Shown one piece after another: positions 43,570 to 53,644 of a stretch of DNA of 64,000 nt (its first letter is position 1; each line of letters begins with the position of its first letter). Source of the stretch: Schistocerca nitens (taxonomy: Eukaryota; Arthropoda; Insecta; Orthoptera; Acrididae). The stretch spans positions 15,017,140-15,081,139 of the forward strand of contig NC_064623.1 of NCBI RefSeq assembly GCF_023898315.1, given 5' to 3'. The notes beneath the pieces were generated by a model. That model saw only the letters and a program-made list of their open reading frames with translations. It did not search any database and had not been told where the DNA came from. A program made the position numbers and the translations under genes.

Positions 43570-45186
43570 TTGAAATTTTTCTATCTAGAATTTGTAGTAC
43601 TAGAGAAATTTCTGCGATGTAAGTATTATGAAAACTTTTCCCAGTTCGTAAAGGCAAATAAAAATGCTGATTACTATGCAGTTCTGTGAGGTGCGAGGGA
43701 AACGTTCAAAGACGGAAAACCTGATCAAAATGGTTCAAATGGCTCTGAGCACTATGGGACTTAACATCTGAGGTCATCAGTCCACTAGACCTAGAACTAC
43801 TTAAACCTAACTAACCTAAGGATATCACAGACACCCATGCCCGAGGCAGGATTCGAACCTGCGACCGTAGCAGCAGCGCGGTTCCGGACCGAAGCGCCTA
43901 GAACCGCTCGACCACATCGGCCGGCGAAACGTGATCAAAAAATGTAGATCAATGAAGTTAATGATTACTCTCACAAGACATAGATTACATGTTCACGTAA
44001 TTATTAGGCTACTGCCTATTAATATCGCGAGACACGATGCTAATCAAGCCACCGAAGCGACTGCTGATATCATTGTCCGAAGGTAACCTACCGGGCAACC
44101 CGACGTATTCCACTTAACATTTCCAAAAACGTGTTATATTGTATCTGAAGTTGCGGTACGTAGAAACTTGTGTGCCTACTCTGCAAGAGCCAGAAAAAAA
44201 GACGCCACACAACTGCGACGATAATTTAATTACAATATCATTTGTTTTACAGCAAAAGGTGTACAGAGTTCGTGTCCGTTTGTTCTCTTTAGAAAAAATC
44301 CCTGTCCAAACGTTTTTATTATGATTTTGATTGCAAAATGTATTTTATGTAGAAAAAAACAAACACAAAATTTCACCACATGTCACAGTATTATTATGTT
44401 TCAGTTGTTAGGTTTTGATATCACGCTTTAGATGGTTGTGGGCGCATATTGTATTCAATGGCTAGCGTATATAACGCTATAATACCCTACGTCCAATTTA
44501 TGTTTGTGCTGGTTTAGGTGGGCTATTTATGGCGGTGTTGTCTGCTTCTTACGTTTCCGTCGCGTCCAGGTCTGTTTCACGTAAAGGTACAGTGAGTTTT
44601 TCTTTCGATAAGTCGTCCCTTGACCCTAGAAATCCACGACTGGTTGGTTGGTAGATTGTGGTGTGTCTACTGTAAGACCTTCGGTACACACACCATCAGA
44701 TTATTTGACTTGTCGCTCTAACGAAGTAGGCGAGTGTCAGCAATATGTCTCGTGGTCTTATCGTGGCGTGTATATCTTCTGCCGTTAGGTCAGACGATAG
44801 AAAGGCCACTTGCACGCTTAGAGTAGCAGATTGACGGTGACCAACTTTAAACAGAACTTGATCAATTTTCACACACATTTATTAAAATAATAAAAGGCAT
44901 AGACATTACGTAACTTGATTCTGCATGCTGTTTACAACTGACAATCTGAAGTACCTTTGGTCTTGGTACGTTAATCTTATTCTCACATATCTCTGATACT
45001 TGACAAAGTGTCTATACATTTATCTTCATGGTTAGGTACAGGAATATGATAATCTTATTAGGCGCAGACTGAAACTTGACTATATACTGGTACAGACAAA
45101 TGCAGACTTGTACAGACTGGTGCAGACAAATGCAGACTGATACAGACTAATGCAGACTGACTGATCGGAGGTCTGTACACTCGTTA
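43570..45186. other. Presumed 5' LTR of gypsy element 3 and unassigned sequence
   Basis: No genes recognised. The part nearest 43570 should be the LTR of element 3, but its outer end was not found. A SINE sits at 43731-43925. At about 45085-45162 a minisatellite built on a 19-20 bp unit (gtacagacaaatgcagact) repeats about four times. A TATA-like tatataac at 44467-44475 may be chance. Confidence 0.4.
43731..43925 (-). mobile_element. tRNA-derived SINE (14992 family)
   Basis: Minus-strand copy with the tail at the left (tggttcaaatggctctgagc) and B box ggattcgaacc near 43850 in plus reading. TSD gaaaacctgatcaaaa / gaaacgtgatcaaaa at 43715-43730 and 43926-43940, with small differences. Confidence 0.9.
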
Positions 45187-46660
45187 TCTACATCTACATC
45201 TACATGACTACTCTGCAATTCACAGTTAAGTGCTTGGCAGAGGGTTTATCGAACCACAATCATACTATCTCTCAACCATTCCACTCCCGAACAGCGCGCG
45301 GGAAAAACGAACACCTAAACCTTTCTGTTCGAGCTCTGATTTCTCTTATTTTATTTTGATGATCATTCCTACCTATGTAGGTTGGGCTCAACAAAATATT
45401 TTCGCATTCGGAAGAGAAAGTTGGTGACTGAAATTTCGTAAATAGATCTCGCCGCGACGAAAAACGTCTTTGCTTTAATGACTTCCATCCCAACTCGCGT
45501 ATCATATCTGCCACACTCTCTCCCCTATTATGTGATAATACAAAACGAGCTGCCCTTTTTTGCACCCTTTCGATGTCCTCCGTCAATCCCACCTGGTAGG
45601 GATCCCACACCGCGCAGCAGTATTCTAACAGAGGACGAACGAGTGTAGTGTAAGCTGTCTCTTTAGTGGACTTGTTGCATCTTCTAAGTGTCCTGTCAAT
45701 GAAACGCAACCTTTGGCTCGCCTTCCCCACAATATTATCTATGTGGTCTTTCGAACAGAAGTTGTTCGTAATTTTAACACCCAGGTACTTAGTTGAATTG
45801 ACAGCCTTGAGAATTGTACTATTTATCGAGTAATCGAATTCCAACGGATTTCTTTTAGAACTCATGTGGATCACCTCACACTTTTCGTTATTTACCATTA
45901 ACTGCCACCTGCCACACCATACAGCAATCTTTTCTAAATCGCTTTGCAACTGATACTGGTCTTCGGATGACCTTACTAGACGGTAAATCACAGCATTATC
46001 TGCGAACAACTTAAGAGAACCGTTCAGATTGTCACCCAGGTCATTTATATAGATCAGGAACAGCAGAGGTCCCAGGATGCTGCCCTGGGGAACACCTGAT
46101 TTCACTTCAGTTTTACTCGATGATTTGCTGTCTATTACTACGAACTGCGACCTTCCTGACAGGAATCATGAACCAAGTCGCACGACTGAGACGATACCCC
46201 ATAGGCCCGCAGCTTGATTAGAAGTCGCTTGTGAGGAACGGTGTCAAAAGCTTTCCGGGAATCTAGAAATACGGAATCAACTTGAGATCCCCTGTCGATA
46301 GCGGCCATTACTTCGTGCGAATAAAGAGCTAGCTGCGTTGCACAAGAACGATGTTTTCTGAAACCGTGCTGATTGCCTATCCCTTCGAGGTGATTCACAA
46401 TGTTTGAATACAGTATATGCTCCAAAACGCTACTGCAAACCAACGTCAATGATATAGGTCTGTAGTTCGATGGATTACTCCTATTACCCTTCTTAAACAC
46501 TGGTCTGACCTGCACAGTTATCCAATCTGTAGGTACAGATCTATCGGTGAGCGAGTGGTTGTATATGATTGCTAAGTAGGGAGCGCGATCATGTATCACT
46601 GCGCGAGTGTGATCCGCAAGGAGAAAAGGTTCTACGTTAGCAGCAATCTCATTGGCTGCG
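45187..46660 (-). mobile_element. CR1-like LINE, 5'-truncated
   Basis: On the minus strand it holds the RT and C-terminal region and ends at about 45187 in a short repeated tail (tgtagatgtagatgtagat in minus reading). Short simple-repeat tails without poly-A are typical of the CR1/L2 group. The 5' end at about 46660 lies in sequence encoding the region before RT. No TSD recognised. Confidence 0.7.
45272..46599 (-). pseudogene. CR1-like reverse transcriptase, broken
   Basis: Frame 46599-46138 has VPTDWITVQVRPVFKKGNR, NYRPISLT, GNQHGFRKHRSCATQL and VFLDSRKAFDTVPH (the first catalytic Asp is in FLDSRKAFD). After a break near 46130 the second frame (46105-45272) has GVPQGSILGPLLFLIYINDL. The catalytic FADD reads FADN, so one essential Asp is Asn. 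Then CEVIHMSSKRNP, TKYLGVKI and the C-terminal RVQKRAARFV and RTERFRCSFFPRAVREWN. The mutation at the active site and the frameshift make it inactive. Confidence 0.85.
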
Positions 46661-47017
46661 TTAGATATTAATATGCAGATCGGCGGAAGCAGAATTTGGT
46701 CCGTCTCTAAGGCAGCGCCATCTCGTAGTGCGGAGACAGACGAGCGCTGCGCCTGCGCTGTTGAGCTTAGCGGGGCGCGCTCTAGTGGGAAAGTTGTGTA
46801 CGCACTGACTACGCTGAACTATGTACACAACATAGATACCTTTGGCTTGACTTCGGATCACGTATACACAGCGTATTTTGACACCGAACCTTATATTTAA
46901 TTTGTCAAATTTGTTAATCCATTACAAGTAGAAGAATTACTGCTTAAACATCGTTCCTTTCCGTCGCGGAGATGACTCCGTTACTGCTGTAGTGCTCCTT
47001 GTGAACGCTGGTGCTCA
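46661..47017. other. No recognised feature
   Basis: About 350 bp, GC-rich at 46690-46800 (gcggggcgcgctctagtggg) and otherwise mixed. No coding similarity or repeat ends were recognised. Confidence 0.4.
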
Positions 47018-47978
47018 CAAGGGAACCTCCCCATCGCGCTCCCCTCAGATTTAGTTATAAGTTGGCACAGTGGATAGGCCTTGAAAAACTGAACACCAGG
47101 TCAATCGAGAAAACAGGAAGAAGTTGTGTGGAACTATGAAAAAATAAGCAAAATATACAACCTGAGTAGACCATGCGCAAGATAGGAAACAACATGGAAA
47201 GAGCAAGAGCAGGAGTGCCGTGGTCCCGTGGTTAGCATGAGCAGCTGCGGATCAAGAGGTCCTTCGTTCAAGCCTTCCCTCAGTTAAAAAGTATAAGTTT
47301 TTATTTTCAGTTTATGTGACAAACGCTTGTGTTTCCATCACTTTTTTGGGAGTGATTATCACACCCACAAGAAAACCTAAATCGGGCAAGGTAGAAGAAT
47401 TCTTTTACCCATTCGCCAAGTGTACAAGTTAGGTGGGTCGACAACATATTCCTGTCATGTGACGCACATGCCGTCACCAGTGTCGTATAGATGAATCAGA
47501 CGTGTTTTCCTGTGGAGGAATCGGTTGACCTATGACCTTGCGATCAAATGTTTTCGGTTCCCATTGGAGAGGCACGTCCTTTCGTCGACTAATCGCACGG
47601 TTTTGCGGTGCGGTCGCAAAACACAGACACTAAACTTATTACAGTGAACAGAGACGTCAAAGAACGAACGGACAGATCATAATTTGCGAAAATGAAGAAG
47701 TAAAACTTTTCAGCCGAGGGAAGACTTAAACCAAGGATCTCTCATCCCGCAGCTGCTCACGCTAACCACGGGACCACGGCGCTCCTGAGCGCAAACTATC
47801 CATGATGTTGCCTATATAGTACATGGACTACTCAGTTTGTATATTTTTCTCATTTTTTCATAGTTCCACACAACTTCTTCCTGTTTTCTCGATTGATCTA
47901 TGCTTAGTTTTTCAAGGCCTATCTACTGTGCCAACTTATAACTAAATCTGAGGGGGGTGCGATGGGGAGGTTCCCTTG
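47018..47978. mobile_element. Foldback element with tRNA-like sequence in both arms
   Basis: The outer ends are CAAGGGAACCTCCCCATCG and its complement. The arms (47018 to about 47300 and about 47690-47978) are inverted repeats of roughly 285 bp, 85-90% identical by eye. Each arm has a tRNA-like core with tggtcccgtggttagc(a/g)tga and a ggttcaag/ggtttaag B-box-like site. The spacer carries a hairpin cgcacggttttgcggtgcgg (about 47587-47606), also present in the short form at 37315-37725. No transposase. Directly outside the ends are tca and tga. Confidence 0.75.
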
Positions 47979-49094
47979 TGAGTAGACGAATGATCATCGT
48001 GTTCCTTCTGATGAAATATGACTGCTTACTGCCTTCTTTTTACACTTGCATCACCCTTTCACGTAAGTGGTTGCCTAAATATGTTCCATCTGAATAGAGT
48101 GGGACATCGTAGAATGACGACAAAACCATCAGCACTAAGAGAAAATTGTAAACATTGGCTTACCTGCTATGCAGCGGGGAAGTGGTTCAGCAGTCATTGC
48201 AGAGATATCCTGCGACAGGGCGCTGACGTCAGCTGTGTGCGGCACATGAGAATATGCGCCGGACCGGGTCTCGAACCCGGGTTTGCCGCTTCTCAACAAC
48301 TTTGGCTGTCCGCCCTCGCCTCCTGCACCGGCACAGACTCCCACAAGCCTCGTTGCCCCAGCCTCTCTGCTCGCAGAATTCGTAGTTTCCGCAGCCGGAG
48401 ACCAACATTATATCACCTATTTGGCCCTTGAGGGCGTCTGTACATCGCTGATGGTTACGATGCGTGCACGTCTGAAGGACACTGAATTCTGAAGATGCAG
48501 ACACTGTATAAACACACACGCTGTCATCGGTGAACTTACTAGTTAATTTAGTACTGTCCAACATTCATTAAATGCTTGTACAGCTTCGTATCTCCATCGA
48601 CCAGATGTTTTTATGACGATAATCGAAAAAATGAGAAAGATCTTCGTCAAATGCTTTTTATTCAAGTCTTTGATCACAATGTCGTCAAAAGAATTGATAT
48701 TGTGATCAAAGACTGGAATAAAGAAACATTTCACAGTATTGGAACACAGTTCATATACATGACTATGTCGCAGCTGGTGAAAAATCTTTGTGTTATAAAT
48801 TGCTGCCAAAGACGTGTCGTGGAGACTTGGTGTTTCCGGTGTTATTGTTTCATTATTCCTCACTTGTGTGCGAGTGTGTGTGTGTTCGTCTCATCCTTCC
48901 GCCTTTCTATATCTCATCTTTCACTTTCCCAGTAGTATTCCAATGCGAGTAGTATTCCATTACATAGTTGTGTGGGTTCATTTAGAATTACTGCTCCTTT
49001 TACCTTCACTTCTTTTATGTAGAAAGTTTCTTCTCAGCGGTACTTCGTCGGAATCGGTTGAGGCCGCATTTGAGCATTGATAAACAGCTTTCTA
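47979..49094. other. Unassigned; decayed SINE and a hairpin
   Basis: At 48250-48330 the text ccggaccgggtctcgaaccc followed by gccgcttctcaacaactttg resembles a decayed tRNA-type SINE head on the minus strand. At 48659-48725 a hairpin has arms of about 22 bp (caagtctttgatcacaat / attgtgatcaaagact) around gtcgtcaaaagaattgat. No gene recognised. Confidence 0.4.
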
Positions 49095-50504
49095 CACTCC
49101 TGGAAATTGAAATAAGAACACCGTGAATTCATTGTCCCAGGAAGGGGAAACTTTATTGACACATTCCTGGGGTCAGATAAATCACATGATCACACTGACA
49201 GAACCACAGGCACATAGACACAGGCAACATAGCATGCACAATGTCGGCACTAGTACAGTGTATATCCACCTTTCGCAGCAATGCAGGCTGCTATTCTCCC
49301 ATGGAGACGATCGTAGAGATGCTGGATGTAGTCCTGTGGAACGGCTTGCCATGCCATTTCCACCTGGCGCCTCAGTTGGACCAGCGTTCGTGCTGGACGT
49401 GCAGACCGCGTGAGACGACGCTTCATCCAGTCCCAAACATGCTCAATGGGGGACAGATCCGGAGATCTTGCTGGCCAGGGTAGTTGACTTACACCTTCTA
49501 GAGCACGTTGGGTGGCACGGGATACATGAGGACGTGCATTGTCCTGTTGGAACAGCAAGTTCCCTTGCCGGTCTAGGAATGGTAGAACGATGGGTTCGAT
49601 GACGGTTTGGATGTACCGTGCACTATTCAGTGTCCCCTCGACGATCACCAGTGGTGTACGGCCAGTGTAGGAGATCGCTCCCCACACCATGATGCCGGGT
49701 GTTGGCCCTGTGTGCCTCGGTCGTATGCAGTCCTGATTGTGGCGCTCACCTGCACGGCGCCAAACACGCATACGACCATCATTGGCACCAAGGCAGAAGC
49801 GACTCTCATCGCTGAAGACGACACGTCTCCATTCGTCCATCCATTCACGCCTGTCGCGACACCACTGGAGGCGGGCTGCACGATGTTGGGGCGTGAGCGG
49901 AAGACGGCCTAACGGTGTGCGGGACCGTAGCCCAGCTTCATGGAGACGGTTGCGAATGGTCCTCGCCGATACCCCAGGAGCAACAGTGTCCCTAATTTGC
50001 TGGGAAGTGGCGGTGCGGTCCCCTACGGCACTGCGTAGGATCCTACGGTCTTGGCGTCGCTGCGGTCCGGTCCCAGGTCGACGGGCACGTGCACCTTCCG
50101 CCGACCACTGGCGACAACATCGATGTACTGTGGAGACCTCACGCCCCACGTGTTGAGCAATTCGGCGGTACGTCCACCCGGCCTCCCGCATGCCCACTAT
50201 ACGCCCTCGCTCAAAGTCCGTCAACTGCACATACGGTTCACGTCCACGCTGTCGCGGCATGCTACCAGTGTTAAAGACTGCGATGGAGCTCCGTATGCCA
50301 CGGCAAACTGGCTGACACTGACGGCGGCGGTGCACAAATGCTGCGCAGCTAGCGCCATTCGACGGCCAACACCGCGGTTCCTGGTGTGTCCGCTGTGCCG
50401 TGCGTGTGATCATTGCTTGTACAGCCCTCTCGCAGTGTCCGGAGCAAGTATGGTGGGTCTGACACACCGGTGTCAATGTGTTCTTTTTTCCATTTCCATG
50501 AGTG
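49095..50504 (-). mobile_element. Tc1-like transposon, complete with intact ORF
   Basis: 1410 bp between TA sites (49093-49094, 50505-50506). Ends cactcctggaaattgaaata and, in complement, cactcatggaaatggaaaaa match for about 27 bp, then diverge. The transposase ORF fills most of the element and is unbroken. It is the best candidate in the window for a transposon that was active recently. Confidence 0.93.
49250..50260 (-). CDS. Tc1-like transposase, intact
   Basis: 336 codons from ATG 50260 (MPRQRGREPYVQLTDFERGR). The frame is open upstream to 50476, but similarity starts at this ATG. Residues about 10-60 form a helix-turn-helix (GWTYRRIAQHVGREVSTVHR). A second DNA-binding part with an AT-hook-like GTGPQRRQDRR follows, then ARTIRNRLHEAGLRSRTP. 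The DDE domain has FSDESRFCL, FQQDNARPHVSR and SPDLSPIEHVWD; all three catalytic residues are present. I count 32 residues between the second Asp and the Glu, two fewer than in classic Tc1. The end is IAACIAAKGGYTLY. It would cut and paste the element at TA sites from the nucleus. Confidence 0.92.
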   Translation of the reverse strand: MPRQRGREPYVQLTDFERGRIVGMREAGWTYRRIAQHVGREVSTVHRCCRQWSAEGARARRPGTGPQRRQDRRILRSAVGDRTATSQQIRDTVAPGVSARTIRNRLHEAGLRSRTPLGRLPLTPQHRAARLQWCRDRREWMDEWRRVVFSDESRFCLGANDGRMRVWRRAGERHNQDCIRPRHTGPTPGIMVWGAISYTGRTPLVIVEGTLNSARYIQTVIEPIVLPFLDRQGNLLFQQDNARPHVSRATQRALEGVSQLPWPARSPDLSPIEHVWDWMKRRLTRSARPARTLVQLRRQVEMAWQAVPQDYIQHLYDRLHGRIAACIAAKGGYTLY

Positions 50505-51042
50505 TATTTGGGCTGGGTAGTCGTCGTAAGCAGTTACGTCGGCAGAAAGTGTCGAATGTGAGCTGTGCTTTAGTGGATCCTGAGTCTTAGGATTATCTTG
50601 GCTCACGATGTCTGACTTAATAGGCACTGAGGGAAGTGTGTCGCATGCCAGATGGTAAATGTCTGATCGGCTGAATTTGTGACAGGTGCGTCGTGTTCGC
50701 TGCGTGGGTGTGTTGGACCTTCCATCGAGCTACGGACCCCCTCGAAGATGTCTCCCGCTGTCGGAGACGAAACGTTGGGAATCGACACGGAATTCATCAA
50801 CCGACCACGGCATAACAGCCCGGATAATTATAATGGACATGCCCTGTTACCTGTGCTGCGGTAGCTGTACGCTCTGCCCCTGCTGGCCTCACAATACCAC
50901 GCTCCTGGCGGGCGTGACGACGAGAACCTCGTGTATGGGTTTGAGGATGTTCACGTGACCACTGTCAACAGCGTCATTGCACTACTGACGCTTCACGTCC
51001 AAGTTGTGTAGGAATTCTCAGCACCCACCTTCCCAACACTCG
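50505..51042 (+). repeat. PLE 3'-end fragment with hammerhead-like hairpin
   Basis: No coding part remains. At 50741-50785 gaagat, a 6-bp hairpin (gtctcc ... ggagac), gaaacgttggg and aatcgacacgg recall the region seen at 33840-33888 and what I remember of Penelope 3' ends. The core here reads ctcgaaga instead of ctgaaga. The remainder (50585-50740, 50790-51042) is unassigned. Confidence 0.4.
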
Positions 51043-51053
51043 GAAGGCAACAG

Positions 51054-51229
51054 TTGGGTTGGGTTGGGTTGTTTGGGGAAGGAGACCAGACAGCGAGGTC
51101 ATCGGTCTCATCGGATTAGGGAAGGACGGGGAAGGAAGTCGGCCTTGCCCTATGAAGGGAACCATCCCGGCATTTGCCTGGAGCGATTTAGGGAAATCAC
51201 GGAAAACCTAAATCAGGATGGTCGGACGC
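51054..51229 (+). mobile_element. SINE-like repeat with TSD, unrelated body
   Basis: Starts ttgggttgggttgggttgtt and contains gaccagacagcgaggtcatc and ggaaatcacggaaaacctaa, which I recognise as a common orthopteran short repeat; its tRNA-like part is missing. TSD gaaggcaacag (11 bp) at 51043-51053 and 51230-51240. Confidence 0.75.
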
Positions 51230-51497
51230 GAAGGCAACAGTGTGACCCGTTGTAAGTAGGCTGTATGAAAGTCACTGACTGTGCTGTGTCTAGTCTGTGA
51301 GCGGTTGGTATTGTCGGAATATTCGCTATTGTAGTGTTGGCCGGTTGGATGTGAGCAGCGCGTAGCGTTGCGCAGTTGGAGGTGAGGCGCCACCAGCGGG
51401 GGATGGGGGAGAGAGATGGCAGAGTTTTGAGAGCGGACGACCTGGACGTGTGTCCGTCAGAGAAAGGAAATTTGGATGTCATGAATTGATATATATA

Positions 51498-53075
51498 CAG
51501 GGTGTTACAAAAAGGTACGGCCAAACTTTCAGGAAACATTCCTCACACACAAAGAAAGAAAATATGTTATGTGGACATGTGTCTGGAAACGCTTACTTTC
51601 CATCTTAGAGCTCATTTTATTACTTCTCTTCAAATCACATTAATCATGGAATGGAAACGCACAGCAACAGAACGTACCAGCGTGACTTCATACACTTTGT
51701 TACAGGAAATGTTCAAAATGTCCTCCGTTAGCGAGGATACATGCATCCACCCTCCGTCGCATAGAATCCCTGATGCGCTGATGCAGCCCTGGAGAATGGC
51801 GTATTGTATCACAGCCGTCCACAATACGAGCACGAAGAGTCTCTACATTTGGTACCGGGGTTGCGTAGACAAGAGCTTTCAAATGCCCCCATAAATGAAA
51901 GTCAAGAGGGTTGAGGTCAGGAGAGCGTGGAGGCCGTGGAATTGGTCCGCCTCTACCAATCCGTCGGTCACCGAATCTGTTGTTGAGAAGCGTACGAACA
52001 CTTCGACTGAAATGCGCAGGAGCTCCATCGTGCATGAACCACATGTTGTGTCGTACTTGTAAAGGCACATGTTCTAGCAGCACAGGTAGAGTATCCCGTA
52101 TGAAATCATGATAACGTGCTCCATTGAGCGTAGGTGGAAGAACATGGGGCCCAATCGAGACATCACCAGCAATGCCTGCCCATACGTTCACAGAAAATCT
52201 CTGTTGATGACGTGATTGCACAATTGCGTGCGGATTCTCGTCAGCCCACACATGTTGATTGTGAAAATTTACAATTTGATCACGTTGGAATGAAGCCTTA
52301 TCCGTAAAGGGAACATTTGCACTGAAATGAGGATTGACACATTGTTGGATGAACCATTCGCAGAAGTGTACCCGTGGAGGCCAATCAGCTGCTGATAGTT
52401 CCTGCACACGCTGTACATGGTACGGAAACAACTGGTTCTCCCGTATCACCCTCCATACAGTAACGTGGTCAACGTTACCTTGTACAGCAACAACTTCTTT
52501 GACGCTGACATTAGGGTTATCGTCAACTGCACGTAGAATTGCCTCGTCCATTGCAGGTGTCCTCGTCGTTCTAGGTCTTTCCCAGTCGCGAGTCATAGGC
52601 TGAATGTTACGTGCTCCATAATACGCCGATCAATTGCTTCGAACGTCTTCCTGTCGGGACACTTTCGTTCTGCAAATCTGTCTCGATACAAACGTACCGC
52701 GCCACGGTTATTGCTCCGTGCTAATCCGTACATCAAATGGGCATCTGCCAACTCCGCATTTGTAAACATTGCACTGATTGCAAAACCACGTTCGTGATGA
52801 ACACTAACCTGTTGATGCTACGTACTGATGTGCTTGATGCTAGTATTGTAGCAATGAGTCGCATGTCAACACAATCACCGAAGTCAACGTTACATTCCTT
52901 CAATTGGGCCAACTGGCTGTGAATCGAGGAAGTACAGTACATACTGACGAAACTAAAATGAGCTGTAACATGGAAATTAAGCTTTTCCGGACACATGTCC
53001 ACATAACATTTTTTCTTTATTTGTGTCTGAGGAATGTTTCCTGAAAGTTTGGCCGTACCTTTTTCTAACACCCTG
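51498..53075 (-). mobile_element. Mariner-like (DUF4817-type) transposon, complete ends
   Basis: 1578 bp between TA sites (51496-51497, 53076-53077 region). TIRs match those of the 30873 copy; the inner 5' leader also matches 9629-9320. It is inserted in the LTR-like repeat described for 51250-53505. It retains the longest DDE domain of the three copies. Confidence 0.92.
51700..52769 (-). pseudogene. DUF4817-type mariner-like transposase, one frameshift
   Basis: ATG at 52769 starts the helix-turn-helix part (FTNAELADAHLMYGLA, CPDRKTFEAIDRR). A one-base loss near 52605 (ggctgaatg where 9150 has ggctggaatg) shifts the frame. From 52596 the frame is open for 298 codons: TRDWERPRTTRTPAMDEAI, VDHVTVWRVIRENQLFPYH, FTDKASFQ (Asp kept, Glu changed to Lys), WFMHDGAPAH and PPRSPDLNPLDFHLWGHL, ending CILANGGHFEHFL. 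All three catalytic Asp remain, 36 residues apart for the last two. One indel near 52605 is the main visible lesion. Confidence 0.88.
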
Positions 53076-53644
53076 TATGTATATGATGAATTTTCAACAT
53101 TAATAAGGTAAATACATTGTTTGTTCTCTATCAAAATCTTTCATTTGCTAACTACGCCTGTCAGTAGTTAGTGCCTTCAGTAGTTAGAATCTTTTATTCA
53201 GCTGGCAGTATTGGTGCACGCTGTATTGCAGCAGTTTGAGTAACGAAGATTTTTGTGAGGTAAGTGATTCATGAAAGGTATAGGTTAGTGTTATTCAGGG
53301 CCATTCTTTTGTAGGGATTATTGAAAGTGAGTTTGCGTCGCGCTAAAAAATGTTGCGTGTCAGTTTAGTGATGATCAGGAGAAGTAAAGAGGAACTGTCT
53401 GAGTGCGTCCTGTTTTGCTCAGCTGTTCGAAATTCAGATAACGTAAGAGGTTTACCAGCACAGTCATTCTTAATTTTCCTAAGGGGACGTTGCACCGGTT
53501 CAAACTCGCTCAGTTGGCTGTAGGAAGCACGAGTGCCTGTCTGTGGCGCGATTGCCTGCTTGCTTCACACGTCTGCACCAAGCTGAGTCTTCTGGCTGTG
53601 AGAGTTCTCTAATAAAGAGCAGAATCAGCTCTGGTAGCTCTGCC

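Larger units (their letters stand above)
51250..53505 (+). mobile_element. LTR-like repeat split by a mariner-like transposon
   Basis: The segments 51250-51497 (from ttgtaagtaggctgtatgaa) and 53076-53505 (to ctaaggggacgttgca) read as one repeat once the transposon is removed. I recognise the combination, including catttgctaactacgcctgt and gttagtgccttcagtagtta, as a common locust LTR-type repeat. No TSD or internal region is evident, so it may be a solo LTR. Confidence 0.5.

Noticed and set aside
45085..45162. A CRISPR-like array from regular repeats of cagacaaatgcagact
   Set aside because: Units are adjacent without unique spacers and there are only about four; it is a minisatellite in eukaryotic DNA.
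50261..50476. The longer 408-codon reading of the Tc1 transposase
   Set aside because: The 72 extra residues have no conserved pattern and lie in the non-coding leader next to the TIR; ATG 50260 fits family length.
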